Source: Mucilaginibacter frigoritolerans (GTDB taxonomy: Bacteria > Bacteroidota > Bacteroidia > Sphingobacteriales > Sphingobacteriaceae). From it: DNA of 64,000 bases. The position numbers and the translations under genes are program-made. Positions 52,178 through 61,285 of this stretch are shown piece by piece. The notes under the pieces were generated by a model, which saw nothing but the letters and a program-made list of their open reading frames with translations, searched no databases and was not told the origin of the DNA. Every line of letters starts with the position of its first letter. Within the stretch, counting starts at the first letter, position 1. Location of the stretch: the NCBI RefSeq assembly GCF_007830615.1, contig NZ_VLLI01000010.1, positions 124,001 to 188,000 on the forward strand. The letters are read 5' to 3'.

Positions 52178-54787
52178 TTACCCTTTTATTACCCTTTGTA
52201 TCTCATCCAGCTTCATCAGTGCTTCAACCGGGGTTAAGGTATTTACATCAAGATTATTAAGTGTATCGCGGATTTTCACCAATACAGGGTCATCAATAGA
52301 AAACATTTGCATTTGCACGGCCTGCTTTTGCACCTTGCGGATGCTTTCTTTAATATGCTCCCCTCCCGTCCGTTCGTTTTCCAGCTTTTTAAGAATCTCA
52401 TTTGCCCGGCTCAGCACTTTAGGTGGCATACCTGCCAGCTTAGCTACGTGTATACCAAAACTGTGTTCACTTCCGCCCGGAACCAGTTTACGGAGGAAGA
52501 TAATTTGGTGACCAACTTCTTTTACCGATACATTGAAGTTCTTAATGCGGTTAAAGCTGTTGCTTAGCTCGTTTAATTCGTGATAATGGGTAGCAAATAA
52601 TGTTTTTGCCCTGGCATTAGGCTGGCTATGTAAAAACTCAGCAATTGACCATGCTATAGAAATACCATCATAGGTAGAAGTTCCACGGCCAATTTCATCC
52701 AGCAGAATCAAACTTCTGTCTGACAGGTTGTTTAAAATACTGGCAGTTTCATTCATCTCCACCATAAAGGTTGATTCTCCAGATGAAAGGTTATCTGATG
52801 CGCCTACCCTTGTAAATATCTTATCCACCAATCCAATAGAAGCTGCCCTGGCTGGTACATAACAGCCCATTTGTGCCATGAGAACTATTAAGCCAGTTTG
52901 TCGTAACAAGGCCGATTTACCCGCCATGTTGGGCCCGGTAATAATGATGATCTGCTGGGTTTCCGAATCCAGGTAAACATCATTGGTAATGTACTCCTCG
53001 CCTAAAGGCAAATTCTTTTCTATAACCGGGTGCCTGCCACCTTTAATATCCAATATACGGCTTTCATTCACCTCTGGCTTAACGTAATAGTTTTTGACAG
53101 ATATGGTTGCAAAATTAAGCAACACATCCAAACGGGCTATCAGCTGTGCATTAAGTTGAATCGGTTTAATATATTCGGCTAAGCTGTACAGTAAATCGTT
53201 ATACAGCCTGGTTTCCAGCGCTAATATTTTTTCTTCGGCACCTAAAATCTGCTCCTCGTATTCTTTTAATTCGGGGGTGATATAACGTTCAGCATTTACT
53301 AGGGTCTGTTTCCTGATCCATTCAGAAGGCACCTTATCGCGGTGACTGTGTGTTACCTCCAGGTAATAACCAAATACGTTGTTGAACGATACTTTGAGCG
53401 AAGGGATCCCGGTGGCTTCTGCTTCGCGTTTCTGGATCTCCAGCAAATAGCCTTTGCCGCCGAATGCAATCTTACGTAGGCGGTCAAGCTCCTCGTTCAC
53501 GCCATCATTCATCACGCCGCCTTTTACCAGCATAACCGGGGGTTCGGCACTTAATTCTTTCTCAATCTTTTCGCTGATAAGCACACAGGGGTTTAATTGC
53601 TCGGCTATAGCCTGCAAAGGTTTATTGGCTGAAGTTTCGCCCAGCTTTTTGATGGTATCAATAGCATTTAGAGCTTTTTTAAGCTGACAAACTTCACGCG
53701 GGTTAGCTTTTTGTAAACCAATTTTGGATATTAATCGTTCTAGATCGCCAATTAACCTGATGTTTTGTTTCAGTGTTTCGCTCAGCTCCCCGTGCTCAAT
53801 TAAAAACTCTACTACACCCAAACGGTCGTTAATGGGTTTAATTTCTTTTAAAGGCATTACAATCCATCTACGCAGCAAACGCGCTCCCATTGGTGAACAG
53901 GTTTGATCCAGCACTTCTACCAGCGTATGCGCATTTTCATTAGCCGACCCTACCAGTTCCAGGTTACGTACACTGTATCGGTCAAGCCACAGGTAGCGGT
54001 CTTCCTCAATCCGGCTGATGGCCGATATATGTTGTAAATTGCGGTGTTCTGTTTCATTCAGGTAATGCAGGGCAACTCCCGCTGCCACAATACCCAATGT
54101 CAATTTATCAATACCAAAACCTTTTAATGATTTTACGCCGAAGTGTTTCAATAAAACTTCATTGGCATAATCGCCGCTGTAGGGCCATTCATCAAGGGTA
54201 TAGGTATAAAAGCGGTCGCCGTAATTGTCTTTAAAATCCTGCTGACGGCTTTTGGGGTAAATTACCTCACTGGGCGAATAACTTTGCAACAGTTTATCGA
54301 CATACTCAATACTACCCTGTGCGGTAATAAACTCACCTGTCGAAATATCAATGAGGGCTATGCCTATGCTGTTCTTTTCAAAATAAAGTGAAGCTAAGTA
54401 GTTATTGCTTTTTTGATGCAGGATATTATCGCTGATAGCCACACCAGGTGTAACCAATTCAGTAACCCCACGCTTCACAATGGTTTTGGTAGCCTTCGGA
54501 TCTTCCAACTGATCGCAAATGGCTACTCGCTGCCCGGCCCTTACCAGTTTGGGTAAATAGGTATCCAGTGAATGATGCGGAAAACCGGCCAGTTCAATAT
54601 GTGTAGCTGCGCCATTTGCACGGCGGGTAAGCACAATACCTAAAATTCCGGCGGCCTTAATAGCATCTTCGCCAAATGTTTCGTAAAAATCGCCCACACG
54701 GAAAAGCAATAATGCACCGGGGTACTTACCTTTAATCTGGTTGTACTGCTGCATCAACGGAGTTTCCTTATTCGTATCCTTTGCCAA
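52178..54787 (-). CDS. mutS: DNA mismatch repair protein MutS
   Basis: The product has 869 residues. It has the full MutS layout: mismatch-binding domain I with FRVGDFYETFGEDA (the Phe-x-Glu reader), connector, core/lever, clamp, and ATPase with Walker A GPNMAGKSA, LLDEIGRGTSTYDG and FATHYHEL, then the C-terminal dimerisation region. The start is a TTG at 54787: relatives begin AKDT-KETPLM, and the first ATG (MQQYNQIKG) is 11 codons later. It recognises mismatches and recruits MutL. It is unrelated in layout to the short MutS-like pair at 2148-4771. Confidence 0.96.
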   Translation of the reverse strand: MAKDTNKETPLMQQYNQIKGKYPGALLLFRVGDFYETFGEDAIKAAGILGIVLTRRANGAATHIELAGFPHHSLDTYLPKLVRAGQRVAICDQLEDPKATKTIVKRGVTELVTPGVAISDNILHQKSNNYLASLYFEKNSIGIALIDISTGEFITAQGSIEYVDKLLQSYSPSEVIYPKSRQQDFKDNYGDRFYTYTLDEWPYSGDYANEVLLKHFGVKSLKGFGIDKLTLGIVAAGVALHYLNETEHRNLQHISAISRIEEDRYLWLDRYSVRNLELVGSANENAHTLVEVLDQTCSPMGARLLRRWIVMPLKEIKPINDRLGVVEFLIEHGELSETLKQNIRLIGDLERLISKIGLQKANPREVCQLKKALNAIDTIKKLGETSANKPLQAIAEQLNPCVLISEKIEKELSAEPPVMLVKGGVMNDGVNEELDRLRKIAFGGKGYLLEIQKREAEATGIPSLKVSFNNVFGYYLEVTHSHRDKVPSEWIRKQTLVNAERYITPELKEYEEQILGAEEKILALETRLYNDLLYSLAEYIKPIQLNAQLIARLDVLLNFATISVKNYYVKPEVNESRILDIKGGRHPVIEKNLPLGEEYITNDVYLDSETQQIIIITGPNMAGKSALLRQTGLIVLMAQMGCYVPARAASIGLVDKIFTRVGASDNLSSGESTFMVEMNETASILNNLSDRSLILLDEIGRGTSTYDGISIAWSIAEFLHSQPNARAKTLFATHYHELNELSNSFNRIKNFNVSVKEVGHQIIFLRKLVPGGSEHSFGIHVAKLAGMPPKVLSRANEILKKLENERTGGEHIKESIRKVQKQAVQMQMFSIDDPVLVKIRDTLNNLDVNTLTPVEALMKLDEIQRVIKG

Positions 54788-55022
54788 AATTTGTAAATGG
54801 TTGTAATTGGGTAAAGTTAGCGCATGCTATTGTTTTTAACCCAATTGTGGAAAAAAGTATCCATTGTGGATTAAATTCAGATCTCCACTTCATCTGTCAA
54901 AAATGGCATATCAACTCCATCTATTACATAAACAACTTACCCTCAAATATTTAAAAAACACAAATGGTATCTGTTTCTCAATTAAACATTTACTAATTTT
55001 GAAACACTAAAACCTTATAACA

Positions 55023-56081
55023 ATGGATATGAACACACATTCGCACGGTAACGGCACAGCAACCGCTACTACCGGCACTTCAACCCTTGGAATTATTACC
55101 GAATACAGCCTTAACTGGCCCGGCAGTATTAAAGGATCAACCCACGAACTGGTCATTAACGACAAATTCATTTTCGTTACCGGGCAAAACATGCACCAGG
55201 TAGCCAAGTTTGATTACAGCGGTAATGTACTGGCTTATTATAATATGCCCGAAGGCAGCGGTCCACATGGTATTTTGTTTGATAAACAAGGCCGGTTATG
55301 GGTATCGCTGGAGTTTTTTGGGCTGGTAGTACGCCTGGATGATAGCGGTAACATTGTAGAAGAAATTGATGTACGGATATTTGCCAAAGGAGCAAAAACA
55401 CCTATTAATTCCGCTCCCCATGGCATCGGCCTTGATGCCAACGGAGAAACCATTTGGTTTACAGGGAAACGTACCAGTACCATAGGCCGTATTAATCCGG
55501 ATAAATCTGTTGAGCATTTTCAATTAAACACACTGGCAGCATTACCCATATATCTTTCTGCCGGGCCCGATGGCGGCATCTGGGGCACCGAATTGTATGG
55601 AAGTAGCATCCTCAACATATCTAAACAAGGCGTAGTAAAAGAATACACCATTCCTACTGCTAACAGCAGACCAATTGCCGTAATTCCTGACCCAAGCGGG
55701 AATTATATGTGGTTTAGTGAAGAAGCGGGCGTTAAAATTGGTAAAATTGATATGGCCGGTAATATTACTGAATATGCCGTACCTGCCCTGCAAAAAAATG
55801 ATATCGTAGCCTCATTAAGCTTTGATCGTGAAAACAATATTTGGGTACAAGTTTATGTTGATTTAAACAACCCTGTGCCAGCGGGCAATGATTATATTAT
55901 TAAAATTGATAAAGCTATTCACAACGAAGGCGTTACAAGTCTTTCAGGAATACCATGCACCACACATACCATTCCAAGCAAAAACTCCATGATGCACCGC
56001 ATAAGAATGGATTACGATGGCAATTTATGGTTCACCGAAATGATGACCGATAAACTGGGAAAAATAACGCTTAACAAATAA
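55023..56081 (+). CDS. Vgb-like beta-propeller (streptogramin lyase/SMP-30-type) protein
   Basis: The product has 352 residues without a signal peptide. Repeated blades contain D-G-N-LW-F-E-type motifs, for example DKQGRLWVSLEFFG, GPDGGIWGTELYG and DYDGNLWFTEMMTDKLGKI. HGI and HRIRMD histidines occur at positions like those of virginiamycin B lyase. The family includes lyases that linearise streptogramin B, but most members are uncharacterised, so resistance should not be assumed. The His/Gly-rich first 30 residues lie outside the propeller. Confidence 0.8.
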   Translation: MDMNTHSHGNGTATATTGTSTLGIITEYSLNWPGSIKGSTHELVINDKFIFVTGQNMHQVAKFDYSGNVLAYYNMPEGSGPHGILFDKQGRLWVSLEFFGLVVRLDDSGNIVEEIDVRIFAKGAKTPINSAPHGIGLDANGETIWFTGKRTSTIGRINPDKSVEHFQLNTLAALPIYLSAGPDGGIWGTELYGSSILNISKQGVVKEYTIPTANSRPIAVIPDPSGNYMWFSEEAGVKIGKIDMAGNITEYAVPALQKNDIVASLSFDRENNIWVQVYVDLNNPVPAGNDYIIKIDKAIHNEGVTSLSGIPCTTHTIPSKNSMMHRIRMDYDGNLWFTEMMTDKLGKITLNK

Positions 56082-56275
56082 TCCTGACAAGCTTAAAGGT
56101 AATGATTATTAGATTTTTAAGCGATTTACTGTAGCGTTCAGATTCAATAATGCATTCAGTGCACGTAAATGATATTAATACGCGGTTTAGAAACAAATTG
56201 CCTATCATATTAAAGGGATCGACCGAGTATTAGATTTTTTTGTTATAAAAGCGACGATGAAATTTTGTTATCCTA

Positions 56276-56506
56276 CTATTTTAAAAGGTCAATTTCCTGT
56301 GCCAATAGTTTATCTTTTTCGCTAACCTTATCGCCAGCATCATGCGTGCTTAGCCATATCTCCACTTTGTTATAAGTATTTGTCCAGGTGGGGTGATGGT
56401 TATGCTTTTCAGCCAGGAGTGCTACCCTTGTCATAAAGGCAAACGCTGCCGAAAAATCTTTAAATTGATAAGCTTTGTGCAGTTTGTTATCTATTTCTTT
56501 CCACAT
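56276..56506 (-). CDS. phhB: Pterin-4a-carbinolamine dehydratase (PhhB/PCD)
   Basis: The product has 76 residues. The catalytic pattern AEKHNHHPTWTNTYNKVEIW and STHDAGDKVSEKD is the PCD signature, with the paired His and the later His of HDAG. It recycles 4a-hydroxytetrahydrobiopterin formed by aromatic amino acid hydroxylases. It is slightly shorter than the usual 95-110 residues but holds the whole core. It is divergent from the DUF1843 gene, with 215 nt between. Confidence 0.92.
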   Translation of the reverse strand: MWKEIDNKLHKAYQFKDFSAAFAFMTRVALLAEKHNHHPTWTNTYNKVEIWLSTHDAGDKVSEKDKLLAQEIDLLK

Positions 56507-56721
56507 ATAAATTAATCTTTACTTAATAATAACTAATAACAATCAAACTCTTAAATTGTAAGCGACCAGTTAGTAAATCCATAGTAAATTTTACAAAACA
56601 CCTTACCATCAATTAAATACAAATAAAACAACGTGAAATCACGTTTAAAAAAAGGTAATAATACGGTATCATATTATAAAAAACCGATTTAACTTTAACT
56701 AAAACTTAAACCACAATTATC

Positions 56722-56895
56722 ATGGGAATCGTAGTACTTTACGGAGTAGGCATCAGGGATGCTATTGCTTCAAACGACGTTGAAAAAATGAAAGCTGTTG
56801 CTGCACAGGCAAAACAAACCATCAGGGAACAGGGCGATCTGCACCTTGCACTACTTGATCTGCTTGAAGCAATTGACAAACTCGAAAAGAAGTAA
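56722..56895 (+). CDS. DUF1843-type small peptide, candidate radical SAM substrate (57 aa)
   Basis: The ATG at 56722 opens 57 codons ending in TAA at 56895. The N-terminal VVLYGVGIRDAIASNDVEKM and the following KAVAAQA fit the DUF1843 family, a domain of about 50 residues with unknown function. The C-terminal part has QGDLHLALLDLLEAIDKLEKK-like amphipathic helix, with Gly-Asp-Leu at 38-40. It is directly upstream of a radical SAM/SPASM gene and a methyltransferase, the usual layout of a modified-peptide locus. Maturases associated with GDL-motif peptides have been named in databases as I recall; I could not check. A precursor peptide role is inference. Confidence 0.8.
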   Translation: MGIVVLYGVGIRDAIASNDVEKMKAVAAQAKQTIREQGDLHLALLDLLEAIDKLEKK

Positions 56896-56912
56896 GCTTT
56901 TATTTATCACGG

Positions 56913-57004
56913 GGCTGCATAAAACCGGATAGTAATAATAAAACCTAAACCTTAATGTATCCCTTAGCGGTACTTTCATTACGTGTTTATGCAGCCTCTT
57001 TTTT
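56913..57004 (+). terminator. Long-loop inverted repeat with T-run between peptide and maturase genes
   Basis: Arms GGCTGCATAAA (56913-56923) and TTTATGCAGCC (56986-56996) pair perfectly over 11 bp with a 62-nt loop, and the right arm is followed by TCTTTTTT (56997-57004). The gap between the two genes (56896-57019) is thus nearly filled by this structure. It could be an attenuator that lets the peptide be made in excess of its modifying enzyme, or a plain terminator with the maturase driven from another promoter. Confidence 0.62.
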
Positions 57005-57019
57005 AACCCAAATTTCATT

Positions 57020-58447
57020 ATGGAACAACTAACAAAACGCTACAGGATAAGAGACGATTACCAAACTGCCGTTCCCGTGCATGTAGTTTGGGAAATTACT
57101 TTAGCCTGTAACCTCAAATGTTCACATTGCGGCTCAAGGGCCGGTAAAATAAGGCAGGGCGAACTTACTACAGAGCAATGTTTTGAAGTTATTGACAGCC
57201 TGAAAAAGTTAGGAACCCGCGAAATTTCCATCATTGGAGGCGAGGCGTTTTTACGGCCAGATTGGTTGCAGATTATTGAGAAAATTGACCAGAGCGGCAT
57301 TGACTGTTCCATGCAAACCGGCGCTTATAATTTAACCGAAGAAAGGATTATTGCAGCCAAGGGTGCCGGAATAAAAAATATAGGCGTGTCTATTGATGGT
57401 ATGCCTGATACGCATAATAGCATCAGAGGACGCAGTAATTCTTTTGACCACGCAGTACGCTGCCTTGACCTGCTGAGAAAGCATGATATTGTATCGAGTG
57501 TAAATACGGTAATTACCAAAACCAACAAGCATGAGTTAGATCAGTTGCTGGATATTTTGATATTGCACGGCGTAAAAAACTGGCAAATTCAGTTAGCCGT
57601 AGCCATGGGTAACGCGGTTGATAATGCCGATGAGCTCATCATTCAGCCATATGAACTGGTTGATTTATACGAAGATTTGATCAAGCTGTACCGCAGGGCG
57701 CTAGTTCATAACATACTGATACAGGCAGGCAATAATATAGGTTACTACGGCCCTTACGAATACATATGGCGCCAGGGTAGCGAAGGCTTTTTTTCGGGCT
57801 GTTCTGCCGGGCACACTTCATTGGGTATTGAAGCCGATGGAAAAATAAAGGGTTGCCCATCTTTACCCACTTCAGATTATACTGCTGGTAATATTAAAGA
57901 TATGTCGCTGGAGGATATCTGGCACTATAGTGAAAATATATTTTTCTCCCGGTATCGGGACCGCGACGAACTTTGGGGTGGCTGCAAGGATTGCTACTAT
58001 GCTTCTACCTGCTTAGCCGGTTGCACCTGGACAAGCCATGTGCTGTTTGGGAAAAGAGGCAATAATCCGTTTTGCCATCATCGCGCATTAACCTTAAAAT
58101 CAAAAGGACTAAAAGAACGCGTAAGGAAAATAAAAGAAGCTGAAGGAACCTCGTTTGACTATGGCCTGTTTGAAATTGTAGTGGAAGATGAGATGGGTAA
58201 CATTGTGGAAGTGCAATCACCTAATAGCTTTACTACTAAAAAGAAAGATGAGGATTATAAAGATTTCACCCCGCGTATGCCGGGTGTGCTAAAACTTTGC
58301 CAGGCCTGCAAAAACTTTGTTCATGATGACTGTGAAACCTGCGACTTCTGTGGTGTCGATGTAGCAGAAGTAAATGCCGAGTATGATAGAAATCTGGTAA
58401 AGGTTAAAGAAGCTTTTGAACGATTAGATAAAATTATGATGCGATAA
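57020..58447 (+). CDS. Radical SAM/SPASM peptide maturase-like enzyme
   Basis: The product has 475 residues. The radical SAM cluster CNLKCSHC (Cys 30, 34, 37) is followed by the GGE motif (about 73-75) and SIDG near 124-127. A SPASM region carries Cys 261, 279, 322, 325, 331, 335 and 352 for auxiliary 4Fe-4S clusters. Beyond it is an extra tail with LCQACKNF and CETCDFCG (Cys 427, 430, 438, 441, 444), resembling a zinc ribbon. SPASM proteins commonly modify ribosomal peptides (PqqE, AlbA, MftC). With the DUF1843 gene before it and a methyltransferase 4 nt after, it is the core of a candidate RiPP operon. Confidence 0.92.
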   Translation: MEQLTKRYRIRDDYQTAVPVHVVWEITLACNLKCSHCGSRAGKIRQGELTTEQCFEVIDSLKKLGTREISIIGGEAFLRPDWLQIIEKIDQSGIDCSMQTGAYNLTEERIIAAKGAGIKNIGVSIDGMPDTHNSIRGRSNSFDHAVRCLDLLRKHDIVSSVNTVITKTNKHELDQLLDILILHGVKNWQIQLAVAMGNAVDNADELIIQPYELVDLYEDLIKLYRRALVHNILIQAGNNIGYYGPYEYIWRQGSEGFFSGCSAGHTSLGIEADGKIKGCPSLPTSDYTAGNIKDMSLEDIWHYSENIFFSRYRDRDELWGGCKDCYYASTCLAGCTWTSHVLFGKRGNNPFCHHRALTLKSKGLKERVRKIKEAEGTSFDYGLFEIVVEDEMGNIVEVQSPNSFTTKKKDEDYKDFTPRMPGVLKLCQACKNFVHDDCETCDFCGVDVAEVNAEYDRNLVKVKEAFERLDKIMMR

Positions 58448-58451
58448 AACT

Positions 58452-59015
58452 ATGTTTGAACAGATTGAAAATTTGATAGATGGCTATACTGCCCAAACAG
58501 AAGCCACATTAAACATTGCCGAATTAACCATTACTCATGGCCTGCATTCTTTTCGTTACGGATCATCGGAGTTTTTATCAATGATATTCTCCAACCTGTC
58601 ATTAAAAAAGGGCGATGTATTTTATGACCTTGGCAGCGGCTATGGCAAGGTTTTATTATACGGCGCGGTAAACTTCCGGGAGGTACTATTCAAAGGAATT
58701 GAAATACTCCCCGAAAGAAATACGGTTTGCCAGGAGATGATCAGGAAATTTAACCTAACTAACGTGCAGGCAAGCTGCGAAGATATTTTGACTGCTGATA
58801 TTACTGATGGCAATATCTTCTATATCTATAACTCCCTTTACGATTTTCAGTATACCCAACTGTTTAACAAGTTAAAAGCAATAGCACAAACCAAACCCAT
58901 CAAAATCATTGCAGAATCAAGATGCAATGTTTTTGACAACCAAAACTGGTTAACTGTTTGTCACACTTACGATTTGGATATCCTTAGGAAGATAAAGTTT
59001 TATGCCTCCGAATAA
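58452..59015 (+). CDS. Class I SAM-dependent methyltransferase
   Basis: The product has 187 residues. Motif I VFYDLGSGYGKVLLYGA (about 56-72) and the acidic motif in GIEILPERN (about 81-89) define a Rossmann-fold methyltransferase of the DOT1/YP_-type small group. It starts 4 nt after the radical SAM stop, so they are one transcript. Either the modified peptide or a small metabolite could be the substrate. I cannot tell which from sequence. Confidence 0.85.
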   Translation: MFEQIENLIDGYTAQTEATLNIAELTITHGLHSFRYGSSEFLSMIFSNLSLKKGDVFYDLGSGYGKVLLYGAVNFREVLFKGIEILPERNTVCQEMIRKFNLTNVQASCEDILTADITDGNIFYIYNSLYDFQYTQLFNKLKAIAQTKPIKIIAESRCNVFDNQNWLTVCHTYDLDILRKIKFYASE

Positions 59016-59017
59016 TA

Positions 59018-59407
59018 TTAGGGTTGTGCAGGATTAACCGGGCGAATGGACATTACGCTATCAACCACATACTCGCTCATTCCTCTCCAGGGCAGTGTAT
59101 GGAAATATTCTTTATAGTGTAACTCCAGGTAAGCACCGGCGTTTTTATTCAGGATATCGGCAACTTTTTTATCAGTTACTGAAAACATAAATTCGTTTGA
59201 TTGTATGGCTCCCTGTGTAGGTGTACGGATACCTGATTGAATCAGTCTGCCTTCATAGGTTTTAAAAACAACGCCTTTGTAAACAAAATAATTCATGGTA
59301 CCAGCCTTGGTGCCATCGCCAAAAACAAAATAATAACGATAGTAAACTACTCCTGTTATAATAAGTATCAACACTACCGCAACAATTAGTTTAATTTTTC
59401 TATACAT
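59018..59407 (-). CDS. Membrane-anchored hypothetical protein (129 aa)
   Basis: One N-terminal membrane segment (about 5-25) is followed by an extracytoplasmic domain with YKGVVFKTYEGRLIQSG and LELHYKEYFHTLPWRG. This pattern is a widespread Bacteroidota family of unknown role. Its stop faces the methyltransferase stop with 2 nt between (convergent). No catalytic motif is visible. Confidence 0.72.
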   Translation of the reverse strand: MYRKIKLIVAVVLILIITGVVYYRYYFVFGDGTKAGTMNYFVYKGVVFKTYEGRLIQSGIRTPTQGAIQSNEFMFSVTDKKVADILNKNAGAYLELHYKEYFHTLPWRGMSEYVVDSVMSIRPVNPAQP

Positions 59408-59449
59408 AATGCATATTTTAAAAAGTGTATCCGTATTTCAATCTATATT

Positions 59450-59926
59450 CTATCCCAACATCATCTTATCCTCATAACTTAAATTCAGGCTGTCTTCAAT
59501 TTTTGTTTTGGTTGGCTTTTGTACAGCTAAATGAATGATATTTAAGCCTGAAAACAAAAGATAAAACAAATTTCCGCTTAATAGGAAAACAACAATTCCA
59601 AACATAGCAGGGCCCTCGATAAGTGCACATTTGCTGATAAAAGCTTTACTATAAATGGCCAGTTTACTACTTAAACTATCTTCATTTATTGCTTTTTTAA
59701 TTGTCTGATTAAATAAATAGATACCTGTAATTCCACCAACGATAATAAATGACGGAACTAAATAAAAAAAGGCATCCTTACTCAATTCAAAGCTCATAAG
59801 TTTATTAGTATTGATATTATAAGCCACAACTGAAAATAAAATTAGCCCGGCAAGCAAGGCGGTATGAATAATATTAATTGTTTTTACAAAATTTTGTGAA
59901 TTTGCTACTGAGGTCTGGTTATACAT
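59450..59926 (-). CDS. Four-pass membrane protein of unknown function (158 aa)
   Basis: Four hydrophobic segments are visible at about 16-36, 54-74, 98-118 and 118-136, the third and fourth nearly continuous, followed by a charged C-terminal tail. There is no signal peptide beyond the first span and no known motif. It lies 42 nt upstream of the 129-aa gene on the same strand, so they may be co-transcribed. Confidence 0.7.
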   Translation of the reverse strand: MYNQTSVANSQNFVKTINIIHTALLAGLILFSVVAYNINTNKLMSFELSKDAFFYLVPSFIIVGGITGIYLFNQTIKKAINEDSLSSKLAIYSKAFISKCALIEGPAMFGIVVFLLSGNLFYLLFSGLNIIHLAVQKPTKTKIEDSLNLSYEDKMMLG

Positions 59927-60038
59927 ATTTAGGAATTTACAGACTAATATACAATTATCACAGATAAGTAAGCATTATCAGTCACTAATTGTATATAAAT
60001 TTAACCTTATATTTAGCGTTTAAAATCCATCATTAAGC

Positions 60039-61172
60039 ATGAGAAAAATATACTCCGCAGTATTATTTATTACCTTGGCAAATTTTGCAATCGCGCAGAA
60101 AAGCGAGCCCGTTACCTTGAAAAAAGTACCGGTAGAAACTGTAAAATATCAGGGTGGTACCAATACCTGCTGGTCATTCTCCACTACCTCGCTTATTGAA
60201 ACCGGTGTAATTCAAAACGACAAAAAAGACATTGACCTGTCCGAACTATTCACCGCACGCAACCTTTACATAGAAAAAGCTAAACGATATATCCTTTCAA
60301 ACGGAACCACTTTATTCGAAGCCGGAGGCTTATCGCACGATGCTTTATACGGTATTCAAAAATATGGCGCCATCCCAAATGAATTTTATTCGCGCGAAAA
60401 AGGTGTTAAGTTTTCAGACAGCTCCCCTATCCAACTCGACCAGGTGCTTAAAAGCTATCTTGATTCGGTACTAAAAACAAAACCTATCGATCCCAACTGG
60501 CTTGCAGGTTTCATCAAAAAGCATGATGATATTGCAGGTACACCACCAGAACATTTTACCTGGCAGGGTAAAGAATATACCCCTTTAACATTTGAACAAG
60601 AAGTGTTAAAGTTTAACCCTGATGATTATGTTACCATTACCTCGTTTACCCATCATCCGTTTTATCAAAATTTTGCGCTGGAAATACCGGACAATTTCCT
60701 GATGGCCGAAAAATACCTGAATGTACCTTTAAATGAATTAATCGACATAGCCAAATCAACCGTTGAAAAAGGTTACTCGCTTGTAGTGGATATGGATGTA
60801 AGCAATAATGGCTGGAACTGCGGACAAAGCAGCTACGCCTTATTTGAAAAAGACAGATTTAGTAATGTAAACAACCCGGATACTACCGAAATGGCCTACA
60901 GCCCGCAATTACGCCAGCAGTTATTTGAAACATTGGAAACACAGGATGATCACCTGATTCACGTTGCCGGGATTGCCAAGAGCAAAAACGGGAAACTATT
61001 TTTCATTTTAAAAGACTCCATGGGCAAAAACTACGGTCGCTATAATGGTTTTGATTATGTTTCTGAAAGTTATTTCGCCATCAATACCATAAGTATCACT
61101 GTACCTAAAAAGGCACTTGATCAAAAATATCTGACATTATCCGTCGATAGTAAACCCGGCAGGAACCTTTAA
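60039..61172 (+). CDS. C1 family cysteine peptidase (bleomycin hydrolase/aminopeptidase C-like), exported
   Basis: The product has 377 residues with a signal peptide (about 1-19). The nucleophile is in GGTNTCWSFSTTSLIETG (Cys about 45). The His is in DDHLIHVAGIA (about 310), and the third position is FILKDSMG, where relatives have KNSWG. Bleomycin-hydrolase-type proteins are about 450 residues and cytoplasmic; Bacteroidota have shorter exported versions like this one. It probably trims peptides in the periplasm. The Asn to Asp and Trp to Met changes are worth noting. Confidence 0.88.
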   Translation: MRKIYSAVLFITLANFAIAQKSEPVTLKKVPVETVKYQGGTNTCWSFSTTSLIETGVIQNDKKDIDLSELFTARNLYIEKAKRYILSNGTTLFEAGGLSHDALYGIQKYGAIPNEFYSREKGVKFSDSSPIQLDQVLKSYLDSVLKTKPIDPNWLAGFIKKHDDIAGTPPEHFTWQGKEYTPLTFEQEVLKFNPDDYVTITSFTHHPFYQNFALEIPDNFLMAEKYLNVPLNELIDIAKSTVEKGYSLVVDMDVSNNGWNCGQSSYALFEKDRFSNVNNPDTTEMAYSPQLRQQLFETLETQDDHLIHVAGIAKSKNGKLFFILKDSMGKNYGRYNGFDYVSESYFAINTISITVPKKALDQKYLTLSVDSKPGRNL

Positions 61173-61285
61173 AGTACTTTAACGAAAATACCTTTACTAT
61201 AATTAAAACTTTATAAGTTAAAAATACTTAACCTATTGTAACAGTAAATAAGTTTTATTTACTTTGAAACACAAAGAACTTTAAC

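Noticed and set aside
55023..56081. Streptogramin resistance (vgb) call
   Set aside because: Propeller proteins of this family are mostly uncharacterised; sequence alone does not support a resistance function.
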